From Brettanomyces bruxellensis (taxonomy: Eukaryota > Ascomycota > Pichiomycetes > Pichiales > Pichiaceae), in the NCBI RefSeq assembly GCF_011074885.1, contig NC_054684.1, forward strand, positions 521,001-585,000: 64,000 nt of DNA, given 5' to 3'. A program made the translations under genes and the position numbers. Each line of letters begins with the position of its first letter. Within the stretch, counting starts at the first letter, position 1. Of the stretch, positions 41,407 through 50,872 are shown piece after piece. Below the pieces are notes generated by a model. The model worked only from the letters and a program-made list of their open reading frames with translations, ran no database searches and had not been told where the DNA came from.

Positions 41407-41829
41407 ATGGCATTGGGAAAATCGAGAAACGATGATATCATAAATAGCAGGGATGGCGCTTTTGCATTTGATTCCCCTAACTACGGGAATATGCAGATTT
41501 CTACTGGCAATGACCTTCCTGGCTATACCATCATTCAAAACTTAGGATTAGTATATGGTACCACAGTTAGAAGCAGGCATGTGGCTGCCAACATTGGTGC
41601 AGGGCTTAAAAGTTTGGTAGGCGGGGAATTAAAATCAATAACAAAAAATGTGGTCCAATCGAGAAATCAGGCTTTGGAGAGAATGATCTCTGCTGCGTTA
41701 GCTTTGGGAGCGAACGGAATATATGCATTCCGCTTTGACTGTGGATCAATTGGTGAGGGACTTACGGAAATTTGCTGTTATGGTACGGCCGTTATTGCGG
41801 AACGATGTGGGAATGGTCACAAACATTAA
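41407..41829 (+). CDS. UPF0145 / YbjQ family protein
   Basis: Starting at the ATG at 41407 gives 140 residues (MALGKSRNDD...). The ATG at 41239 would add an unlikely 56-residue lead over TA repeats. From about residue 35 it follows the YbjQ/UPF0145 (DUF74) family: STGNDLPGYTIIQNLGLVYG, GLKSLVGGELKSITKNV, ALERMISAALALGANGIYAF, and EICCYGTAVI. These are small pentameric proteins, widespread in bacteria and patchy in fungi, with no settled biochemical role, sometimes called heavy-metal binding. The short Cys/His tail (CYGTAVIAERCGNGHKH) could bind metal. Acquisition from bacteria is possible but not shown. Confidence 0.85.
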   Translation: MALGKSRNDDIINSRDGAFAFDSPNYGNMQISTGNDLPGYTIIQNLGLVYGTTVRSRHVAANIGAGLKSLVGGELKSITKNVVQSRNQALERMISAALALGANGIYAFRFDCGSIGEGLTEICCYGTAVIAERCGNGHKH

Positions 41830-43042
41830 CAATCAAACATATGAACGTATACCGAATATTATGCGAAAGAGGGAAGTCTAGACTTTGATGAAGTACTGAT
41901 TGAAGGCGGCCATCATGCTGATTATTTATGTTGTAAAGCATTTAGGACATAAGTGATGTCCGTGGATAGTATATACTGATTATATCCACACTTTTGAATT
42001 AGCTAAAATATATGGGACATCTTCTTAATTACGTACACGTGTTATGCGGTTAGCTGTAGTTGTTTTTTGTCCAAAAAATATTATGATATTTGTACTGAGG
42101 ATTCTCTAAATAGATGTTAGCGTTAGTTCAATGTTTAACAATGAAAAAGCATAAGATAAAAAGATTGAAAGAAAATATTGAGTATAAAAAGGAGCAATGG
42201 TTAAATAATAAAGTTAAATTTTGATGCTTAAAAACACATATGATTCGATTTTAGAAAGTGCTCCTTTCTTAAAGTTGGTGTTACCAGAGTTATTGTATTA
42301 CTCAATGTCAATCAATGATCAACAATGATGTCATAGATGAGTCGACAGTCGGGTCTACATAAAATTGCCCTGCCTTATTTATACCCAAGAAAATCTCGCT
42401 CATAAGGATTAAAAATATTGAGGCATGTGCATTTCCCCTTTTGTATCCTCTTCAAATTATCTTCTTACTTAATTCTTTTACTTTTATACTTTTCCTTTTT
42501 TAGCATTAAAAATACTCAATATTGGTTATAACAAAACTTCATAGAGTAATCGAGGTCACACTTAAAAACAATTAACTAAAATATTACAAAAGAGCATATA
42601 ACAGATTATTCAGAAAAGAAGGATGTTTTTACTTCGTCTATGCGGGTTCTGCTCATATCATTCATCTCAGTAACAGAAATAGTTCATCTGATAAATTTCA
42701 TCGCTTGAAATCATTAAAACAGGTTACTTCAGTATATTTTTAAACAGAACGAACCTTCCACACGATAAATGTAAAGTAATAAATGATAAATATACGCCAT
42801 TAAATGCTTAGCGACACTTACTTGAGAAAAATGCATTGATATCTATGTATTATAAGCTTGATTTTATTAACTTTACGAGGATATCCCAATAAAAGTGAAA
42901 TTTGATTCAAGAAAAGTGAAGCTTGTTGAGGTTTTGGGTAAAAAATGATACAGAATAAAATGTAATCAGACGATACCTATGCCTATGATGATAATCGCAA
43001 AACAAAATAAAGCGAAACTGAACGCAGCAAAATGAATTAAAT
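41830..43042. other. Spacer with a solo LTR, 3' of FEN2-type gene
   Basis: No supported gene. The only structure is the solo LTR at 42329-42588. Confidence 0.5.
42329..42588 (+). repeat. Solo LTR, 260-bp family
   Basis: 260 bp from TGTCATAGATGAGTCGACAG to AAAATATTACA, in the same orientation as the 22.5- and 28.7-kb copies. Flanks AATGA and AAAGA agree at 4 of 5 bases, a possible eroded target duplication. Confidence 0.8.
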
Positions 43043-44542
43043 TTAAGATTTTCTCTTCTCTAATGATTCCATTCGAATCACAGTCTCGTCCTTTTCCTTG
43101 TTACTTTGATGTTCGACTTCAGGAATAGTGTAATCAATTTGGCCGTTTTTCTCTGGTACACTTTCTTGGTCGCTGCTGGAAGATATATTTTGAATCATAC
43201 TCTTCTTTTTCTGGTCTTTCAATTGTAAAAATCTAATGGCCGCAGCCACAAACAAACTAGCGAAAAGAGTTCCAAGCATTGCATAGCAACCAATTCTAAA
43301 CTTTGGGGCACTACTTGCCTTGTAGAAGATTAAAGGCCACCAGGCATTGACAGCATTTGAAAACATGTTCATCGAGGCAAGAATAATTGCTCTTTCCTCA
43401 AGATCATCGTAGCAAAGAACATTGACCCAAGCAAAAAATGTCGACTGTCCAGAAAAGCAGACACCGGAAAGATAATGAGCAGCAAAGACAAAATTTTTGG
43501 ATAAGGGCTTGCAAAGTAAAAGGATACTTGAAATAAGCAAAATAAAAGCTATCCATATAGCAACATACCAGTGATACCTGGCTCCAGTGAGATCAACATA
43601 AAGGGAGGTAAAGAATGTTGAAAAAATACCAACTGCATATATTCCTAAAGGATAATCGTTTCTTTGAGCAATAGTATAGTTTTCGGCCTTAAGCCAAAGT
43701 GCAAAAAGGGAATTTATCACGTATGATTCATTTTCTCCACCAAATGCCCAAAGAAGAGAGAATAACCACCAATGCCAGCAGCCAATCACCCTTTTAAAAA
43801 CTGACAAGTCAAGCTTTGTCTCGGGTTTTTTTGGCAATCTGTCAATGGCCAGTTGTCTTTCCTCTTCATTAAAAATTAATTTGTTGCAGTTCTTTGGAAC
43901 ATCAGGGAAGCAAATAAAACCATAAATACAGATTGGTATGGTAATGATGAAATCAATAATGAACAACCATCTCCACCCAGCAAGCCCGTTCTTACCATCC
44001 ATATTTTTGTGGATAGCAGTTTGCATGAACCCGGAAAATATGGATCCAACCAATCCAGAACTTGTAAACACAGCCGAACGTTTTGTTAACTCGTAGTCCT
44101 TGTACCAATTACCTAGAATATAGTGAGTTCCACTAAATGTTGATGATTCGAATAGGGCCTGAAAGAATCTAATGACACATAATTGTTTGAAGTCCGTCAC
44201 TTTGTACATTCCAAGAGTCAAAAGTCCCCATGCAAATGAACAAAAACTCATCCAGTACCTAGGTTTGAATTTCAGAAGGGCAATATTGTTTGGAATCATA
44301 CCAATTGTGTAACCAACTGTGAAGCATGTGTTGACTTTATTGAATTGATAACCCTGCAGATTCAAATCTTCCTTCATACCAGAAACGTAAGCATTCGAGT
44401 AGTTTGACCTATCAAGATAGTTAACCCAATAATTTAGGCAGACAAAAGAAAGGACAAACCAGTCGATTTTTTGAAGTAGTTTCCTTTCCTTTGGATCTGG
44501 TGTCACACCCCAAATTGCGTGTCTAATTTTATCAGAAAACAT
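43043..44542 (-). CDS. FEN2: Pantothenate:H+ symporter, Fen2 type
   Basis: A 499-residue major-facilitator protein of the anion:cation symporter (Dal5/allantoate) family with about 12 membrane helices. It matches S. cerevisiae Fen2 along its length: FVLSFVCLNYWVNYLDRSNY (31-50), FFQALFESSTFSGTHYILGN, GLAGWRWLFIIDFIITIPIC, HWWLFSLLWAFGGEN, ASMNMFSNAVNAWW. Fen2 imports pantothenate across the plasma membrane for coenzyme A synthesis. The cytosolic C-tail (about 440-499) is polar and Ser/Glu/Lys-rich. It is divergent from the amidase gene, with 1.1 kb between starts. The family is confident and pantothenate as substrate is likely. Confidence 0.92.
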   Translation of the reverse strand: MFSDKIRHAIWGVTPDPKERKLLQKIDWFVLSFVCLNYWVNYLDRSNYSNAYVSGMKEDLNLQGYQFNKVNTCFTVGYTIGMIPNNIALLKFKPRYWMSFCSFAWGLLTLGMYKVTDFKQLCVIRFFQALFESSTFSGTHYILGNWYKDYELTKRSAVFTSSGLVGSIFSGFMQTAIHKNMDGKNGLAGWRWLFIIDFIITIPICIYGFICFPDVPKNCNKLIFNEEERQLAIDRLPKKPETKLDLSVFKRVIGCWHWWLFSLLWAFGGENESYVINSLFALWLKAENYTIAQRNDYPLGIYAVGIFSTFFTSLYVDLTGARYHWYVAIWIAFILLISSILLLCKPLSKNFVFAAHYLSGVCFSGQSTFFAWVNVLCYDDLEERAIILASMNMFSNAVNAWWPLIFYKASSAPKFRIGCYAMLGTLFASLFVAAAIRFLQLKDQKKKSMIQNISSSSDQESVPEKNGQIDYTIPEVEHQSNKEKDETVIRMESLEKRKS

Positions 44543-45651
44543 TTTCTACTATTTGAATTCTCTATATTCTTAGTATCGATGTATGTTTTATTTATATAGT
44601 AATTGTACAAACTGTTTCAGTCAAATAGATTTGCTCTCGGATTTATATCTAGTAAAGTTCTACAACTAGTCAAGTTATCAAGACATCGATTTGCTTTTTA
44701 GATGTGTCTATCAGCGATATTGATAAGATTACTTCTGCATCAAGATTATTTTCTTGTTTATTTTACATCCACAAGCATGAAATCAAAAGCACCTGATAAC
44801 ACTATTTCAATTGGGATCAACTTAACCTGGGGTTTTTGTCGGTGGAATTCGCTTTCCGAAGGGATATATACTTTCATAAAATTAATAGGATGTCGTTTTC
44901 CGATTTCAAATAATGCACTTTTATCAAATGATGAGATAAGCCGGAATAGAATATATTTTAAAAAGAATACATCTCGAAACTTTTTTATCAGGCAATTTGT
45001 CGTTAACAATGATGGATTTGGGTTTCCGAAGAATAATGACGGAGATATATCAATTGTTAATTTCCGTAAATTATGTGATACGTAATAATTAAAACCCGAG
45101 AATAATAGACCTGATAAGGAAAATTATACATAATGGAACGCGATATGATATGATAGGGTGATCGAAAAGGAAAATGCGAAATAATTAGCTGTCCAAGTTC
45201 GGAAACCAGCTACAAAAATTTGTAATGGATCTGGGTATAAGGCAAAAATTATCGAGGTGAACAATTTCTAAATAGAAAAATATAGAATATGTAATCTTAG
45301 AGGATATTTACCACATTCACTTATTCATACAATATTATTGACAAGATTTTGAAAGTGAAGGAGCCTGAAAAATGAATTTCTATTGATTTTACTTTTACAG
45401 CAACAGGAATCTTATCTGTAAATGATAAGATATATGTCAAGTTATGATAAGCTAGTTCAATAAGCTAACATCTGTAGGGAATGGATTTCCGACTCACAGG
45501 AGTCAATGGCAAGAAATCTAGATAATTCTTAGACCCTTTATATGTCAACATATTTCCCACCCTAACTTCGTCTAATAGCATACTTTTGGTCATCAATAGC
45601 AACAATGCACTAGCATTGTGAAAACATTGAGATTCAGACAACAACAAAAAA
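44543..45651. promoter_or_regulatory. 1.1-kb divergent promoter region, FEN2-type gene and amidase
   Basis: Space between two divergent starts. A 127-codon plus-strand frame (44702-45085) lacks any motif and overlaps the presumed FEN2-type promoter, so it is not called. Several GATAAG sequences occur (for example near 45112, 45425 and 45447). GATAAG is the core of nitrogen-regulated GATA-factor sites, which would suit an amidase under nitrogen control. Confidence 0.4.
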
Positions 45652-47292
45652 ATGTCATCTAAAGTTATTCAAGATTATGAAGAGATAGGTGCTAAGAAAA
45701 GAGCGGACAGAGATTCTAATCTTATCAAGGAGTGGCTAATTCCAGAAAGCAAATTACCAAAGAGTAAAGATGTCCTTAAGTTTCCGGAGGAAAGTGGATA
45801 CCTAAGTAAAAAGGAAATCGAAGTGACAACATCCTCCGCGCCAAAAATTGTTAACTATATTGCTGAACATAAATGGACTTCGTATGAGGTGACCAGTGCA
45901 TTTTGCCATAGATCACAAATTGCCCAGCAGCTATGCAACTGTCTCTCCGAAATTTTTTACAAAGAAGCCCTAACCCGGGCACGTGAGCTAGACACTTACT
46001 ACGAACAGACAGGCAAGCTTAAAGGTCCACTTCATGGTTTACCGATATCTTTAAAGGATAACATTAATGTTAAAAATCATGCATCAACAATTGGAATGGT
46101 TGACTTTTGTTTTAATCCAAAAGGTGGCATGAAGCAAAATTCGGCAATTGCAGCCATGCTTTTAGATATGGGTGCAGTTTTTTATTGTAAAACGAACGTA
46201 CCCGTTGCAATGATGATGCCTGAAACTACAAATCATGTTTATGGTACCACGACAAACCCTTGCAACCGTCTTTTGAGTCCTGGAGGCTCGTCTGGTGGTG
46301 CTGCATGTCAAGCCGCACTCAGAGGTTCGTGCATCGAAATCGGAAGTGATATTGGTGGTTCTATTAGAATACCATCTTCATTCACAAATATATATGGACT
46401 TCGCCCAACCTACGGAAGATATCCTACATATGGAACTAGATCGGGACTACCTGGTCTTGAATCTGTGCATTCAGTAAATGGTCCATTATGTGCCTCGTTA
46501 GAGTCACTCGAATTTTACATGAAGACACTAGCCAATGGAGATCCATCCCAATATGATCCTGGTGTTGCATATAGGCCTTGGCAGCAAATTGACCTTCCAA
46601 GTGTCTGTAGCTTTGCTGTGTTGATGGATGATGGTCATATAAAGCCTACTCCACCAATTACGAGAGGTCTGAAGATGGTTACGGAAGCTTTAATAAAGCA
46701 TGGGCATAAGATTCTTGATTGGAATCCTGCCGAGCACGACAAACTTCAACAACTTATTAGTGATTTCTTTGTGGCAGATGGAGGAAAGCATGTACTCAAA
46801 GTTACAGAAGCAACTGGGGAACCATTATATCCTTACATGTCGAATTATGGTACATCTAGCGAAATTTCAGCGGGCAAACTTTGGGATCTTCAGTCCAAAA
46901 GAAGTGCCGTGTGCAAAGCGTTTCTTGACCGCTGGATGTCCACTGCTAAAACAACGGGGACTGGACATCCGATAGATGCAATTATTGCACCTGTGACGCC
47001 AATGGCGGGTTCCCCACTAGATAAATTTGGGGATTATGTGGGCTATACTTCGGTTTTTAATGCTCTAGATTATTCTGTGGGAATCATACCAGTTTCTCGT
47101 GCCAACAAAAGGCTTGATCCTGTGGATAAATCTTTCAAACCACGTAACGCTAGTGAGAAATTCATCTGGGATAATTATGATCCAGAAGAAACGGAAGGTG
47201 GTTCCATTAGTGTTCAAATAGCTTGTAGAAGAGGAGAAGAGGAAAAGGTTGTGGCATTGATGAAAATGATTTCAGGTTATTTAGGCAAGTAA
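45652..47292 (+). CDS. Amidase-signature family amidase (acetamidase-like)
   Basis: A 546-residue amidase of the fungal AmdS/Amd2 group, full length. The Ser-cisSer-Lys triad is visible: K135 in LPISLKDNINV, the cis-serine in SPGGSSGGAA (213-214), and S237 in GSDIGGSIRIPSS. Family members hydrolyse simple or aromatic amides, releasing ammonia. The substrate is not deducible; acetamide-like compounds are usual for the group. GATAAG sequences upstream would fit nitrogen control. The divergent pairing with a pantothenate-type transporter raises the less certain idea of a pantothenate-derived amide substrate. Confidence 0.92.
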   Translation: MSSKVIQDYEEIGAKKRADRDSNLIKEWLIPESKLPKSKDVLKFPEESGYLSKKEIEVTTSSAPKIVNYIAEHKWTSYEVTSAFCHRSQIAQQLCNCLSEIFYKEALTRARELDTYYEQTGKLKGPLHGLPISLKDNINVKNHASTIGMVDFCFNPKGGMKQNSAIAAMLLDMGAVFYCKTNVPVAMMMPETTNHVYGTTTNPCNRLLSPGGSSGGAACQAALRGSCIEIGSDIGGSIRIPSSFTNIYGLRPTYGRYPTYGTRSGLPGLESVHSVNGPLCASLESLEFYMKTLANGDPSQYDPGVAYRPWQQIDLPSVCSFAVLMDDGHIKPTPPITRGLKMVTEALIKHGHKILDWNPAEHDKLQQLISDFFVADGGKHVLKVTEATGEPLYPYMSNYGTSSEISAGKLWDLQSKRSAVCKAFLDRWMSTAKTTGTGHPIDAIIAPVTPMAGSPLDKFGDYVGYTSVFNALDYSVGIIPVSRANKRLDPVDKSFKPRNASEKFIWDNYDPEETEGGSISVQIACRRGEEEKVVALMKMISGYLGK

Positions 47293-47464
47293 ATTAAATA
47301 AGAAATATTCTGTCTGTATTGGAATTTAACATTTTTGTCATTTCAGATTTCTAAGGAGTCAATTTATACCGTAGTTAATGTTTTTGAATTCACGGATTCT
47401 TACAACTTTCCATTCATAATTTTGAAGTCATTTTATTGCTAGTATATTGCATTTTATTTGTATT

Positions 47465-47725
47465 TGTAATAGTTTACTTAATTGGTTTAAGTGTGACACC
47501 GCTTACTTTATGAAGTTTTTGTTATAACTAGTATTGAGTGTTTTTAAGGCTAAAGAAAGGAAAGGTATAAAAGTAAAAAGAACTAAGTAAGAAGGTAAAA
47601 TGAACTGGATAAAAAGGGAAAATGCACATGTTTAAATACCTCTGATCCTTATGAGCGAGGTTTTCTTGGGCATAAACAAGGCAGGGCAGCTTTATGTAGG
47701 CGCGACTCTCGACGCATCTATTACA
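47465..47725 (-). repeat. Solo LTR, 260-bp family, inverted copy
   Basis: 261 bp with terminal TGTAATAG and CTATTACA, the clearest ends of the family. Opposite in orientation to the copies at 22.5, 28.7 and 42.3 kb. It contains GGTATAAAAG, a TATA box in this orientation. Flanking 5-mers GTATT and TATAT do not match. It lies 170 bp past the amidase stop. Confidence 0.82.
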
Positions 47726-49908
47726 TATATAATTAATTATTTGTATACAAAGTTTCTAAGTGCTTAACTGAAAGGAAATTTGGACCTGTTAAGAAATTTT
47801 TTCCTAAAAGTCACGTGTTTGTTTTTTTGACATATTATGACAGTGAAGCAAGTAATGCTAGTTTGGCAAAATTCAAGAGCTTGCTCGGATTTATGTGTGC
47901 TTTCCGTCAACTGTTAATGTATTAGAAACTTTTGAACTGTATATTTAGTATAATTTCCCTTTTATTGGTACATTGTTTTGTCTATTATGATTTTTAACTA
48001 ATATGCTTCGGGAAAAGCCAAATTTAACTGAGGATAAATAGTACACACGATGTCAAAGAACAAATTATTTTATTGTGATTTTCAATATGTATATATTTTT
48101 GCACACTCAATTAATTTACAAATACGATATTAAAGCATAACCAAACAAAACGAAGTAACTATATTTATCGAAATTTGCATGCATGCGTACTGTATTGTTC
48201 ATTGATCAGGCGTAATGCTCATTACTTTACAATTAATGATTTTTCCTGGGTTTTCGGCCGCGTAAAAGTTAAAAAATAAAAAGGAGAGAAATACACAAGA
48301 AATTTCTGAGAGTAAAAATAGAAAAAGGATGTTAGAGAAAGACAAGTAATTACTTAAATATCCAAGTCCCACTATGTGAAGCTTTTGGTTTTCAAAACAA
48401 GGCTGTGTACTTTTTTAAACGCGACCGTCGACGAATTCAATATAGGGATCATTTTTACGGAAAAATAAGATTCTGGACACGCGTTTTCTCCAACGATTAC
48501 ATTAATTTTGCGATGCACACGTACCAACTACTAGATCTTGAATTCATTGACAGAAAATGTCTATTACAGTCATTGGCTTTGGAATGGATTTAAACCATTT
48601 CAAACGCAAAGAGTAATGCTCAAACCAGTGCGTGATCCCGTATTCAATAAGATATGCATTCAGGCAACATTGATAAACAGTTCGTGGTAGGTGTGCCATT
48701 CAAGGTCGCTAGAGATTACTCTTGAAAAGGAAACCAAAAGGACTATATAAAATGAATTAGAAATCTATTAATACAAAACTTAGGAAAGAGAAGTAGATGA
48801 AATGTCGGCATAAAAGGATAATGTTGTTTTCTTTCTTTTTTTACTATTGCTTCATAAGAAGGGTCACTCTTACATTGGTTTCTGAAATTGGATGTAAATT
48901 TTTGATATAACGATCATTATATTTTTATGGAAGGAAGGATAATATTACAGGGATAGGCCATTGCAAATATTCCTTATGAGCATGTTTAATACATCATTAG
49001 AGAACGCAAAAACAGGACGGAATAGTGTTGAATACTTGCTTTACGGAATATGGAGGAACTTACAGGGGAATCATAGTCATCAGTGGAAAATCGAATATTC
49101 TGTGGCATGTTGAATCTTATCAAAAAGTTAAATTTCTATAGAACTAGAGCATACAATTGCAGATGGTTCATCTTTTCAATATACATAAAGCTATGGATAC
49201 GGATAATAAAATTGGTTGATAATGTTTTACTAGAGGAAAGTCAAAAATTACATGCCATTTAATGATTGTGGGGTTTAATGCTGGTCAGATGAGAATATTC
49301 GATAATAAAATACATGCTGCTGACTTTCATTTTCACTGCGAGCTTTAAATCCAACACAGGCATCGTTTGATTTTAGCAATGTCAATACAAGTGATTGCAT
49401 AGTGATTCAAAATTCACGTTACGTTTAAACGGGAAAATCCAACAACTGAATTGTATGCTATTTATTTGAAATTTACATTCTTCCCACGTACTGGAAGTTT
49501 ATTCTGTGAAAATTACAAAATTGCTTTTACATATTCTGATTCAGAATTAAAGCTATTGGAAGTCAGACGTGAGAACCAGGATACCAAAGCAGCAGACAAC
49601 AATATGGCTTAGTTTCAAATGTAAAATAGTACTCGGCAAAGATGTAAGATGAATGTCTGTGAATGATCGCAAATTTGTTTTTTTCAACTATTGGGGCGTC
49701 GTCCTCTTTTGTAAAAATTGGTACCAGAAAATGTGATTTGGTTAAACTGACACAGACTGTCAAAAGTTTAATTAAAGGATATTAGCTCTCGAAAGGTGCT
49801 AAAGTACTGCTATGTGGGAATCGTTTGTGATTTTAAAAAAAATTCTGAAAGCTTGCATCATGAATTTGTGACTAAACACAACTTTAAAGAGAAGAAGACA
49901 TGAAGGAG

Positions 49909-50126
49909 ACGGCGGGGATCGAATGGTTCAAATGCAGAATAATGTTTTACAGCCGGATCAAAGAAAAATTAATACTGTGTTGGTTCTTCATTTCAGATGA
50001 ATTCCACGGCGGGGTTTGAGGAGGGAAATAATTTGTGGTTGGTGTTTATAAAAATTATGTTGGCGGGGAAAAAAAAGCCGCCAAAAAAAATATATTAAGG
50101 CGAGGATATCCCTCACGGCGGCGCGC
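49909..50126. promoter_or_regulatory. CGG-motif island of promoter-like character
   Basis: Within about 220 bp, ACGGCGGGG occurs twice (about 49909 and 50006). TGGCGGGG (50061-50068) is followed by GCCGCC (50077-50082), forming an inverted GGCGG/CCGCC pair, and CACGGCGGCG occurs at about 50114-50123. A TATAAAAA sits at about 50047. Such triplets are typical zinc-cluster sites, but no clear gene follows except a 19-codon basic frame at 50208. Confidence 0.3.
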
Positions 50127-50439
50127 AAAATTCTAGGGAATTTTTGATGTCTAGAAATGGTGTAAGGGCGAAATAAAATTCTACGGAAGAAAATATTTCA
50201 GAAAATCATGGTGAGAAAAAAATTACGTAACAAGAACAAGAAAAGAGGAATAAACGGGAAAACCTAAAGTATTTAAAGAACTATTTCATCTTTCACAGTA
50301 AATTTTCCTAATTTAGGAGAGATATTCGTAGCAATTTATAGTATACAAAATAGGCGTAATATCGTTGATTGGTTATAAGGATGAGGCCAATACCTACGAT
50401 GAAGAATCTTCAACTAGTATAGAGAAGTACAAAACAGCC

Positions 50440-50550
50440 CAAATTAAAGAAGAAGTAAGAGAAAAGGTAAAGATTATACGAAAAGAAAGAGATACATATG
50501 TTTAAATACCTATAACCCTACTGAGTGAGGCTTTCTTGGGTGCGGAGAAG
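50440..50550 (-). repeat. Decayed fragment of the 260-bp solo-LTR family
   Basis: GATACATATGTTTAAATACC and GAGTGAGGCTTTCTTGGGTG align with the 47.5-kb copy (GCACATGTTTAAATACC, GAGCGAGGTTTTCTTGGGC). Ends not recognisable. Confidence 0.55.
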
Positions 50551-50872
50551 AAAATAAGATGGTCTATTGCATAACCCTGCAAATCAGAATCCAAATTTAT
50601 TACGTTGCATTCCGATATCTATACTTGGATTTAATTTCCTTCTCTGAACTGTTATACAGTGCCACTAAATGAAACTATTGGAAAGTTATACATTGTTCTT
50701 GTCTCAATGAGCTAAATTAGTATTAAATTTTATATTTTCAAATTAAAAAAATGATATCCTACCTGAAATCTAGATCCGGATAATTCAGGAAATTATATAC
50801 TCTATGTTGAGGACAAAATACTCAAGAATAAGCTAACAGACTACAAGCCAACTTAATGGTCGAGTCCTAGAG

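Larger units (their letters stand above)
47726..50872. other. 3.1-kb gene-free spacer with a CGG-rich island
   Basis: No supported gene. A short LTR-end fragment (GCGACCGTCGACGAATTCAA) lies at about 48420-48440. A local island of CGGCGG-type motifs lies at 49909-50126, and a decayed LTR at about 50440-50550. The short minus-strand frame at 49563-49763 has no motif. Confidence 0.5.

Noticed and set aside
44702..45085. 127-codon frame between the FEN2-type gene and the amidase
   Set aside because: No motif, no plausible homology, and it occupies the promoter space of the FEN2-type gene. Possible but unsupported.
49909..49970. tRNA-like B box near GGTTCAAATGC
   Set aside because: The final bases do not match the B-box consensus, and no cloverleaf with an A box or acceptor stem can be drawn. 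No convincing tRNA was found anywhere in the window by eye.
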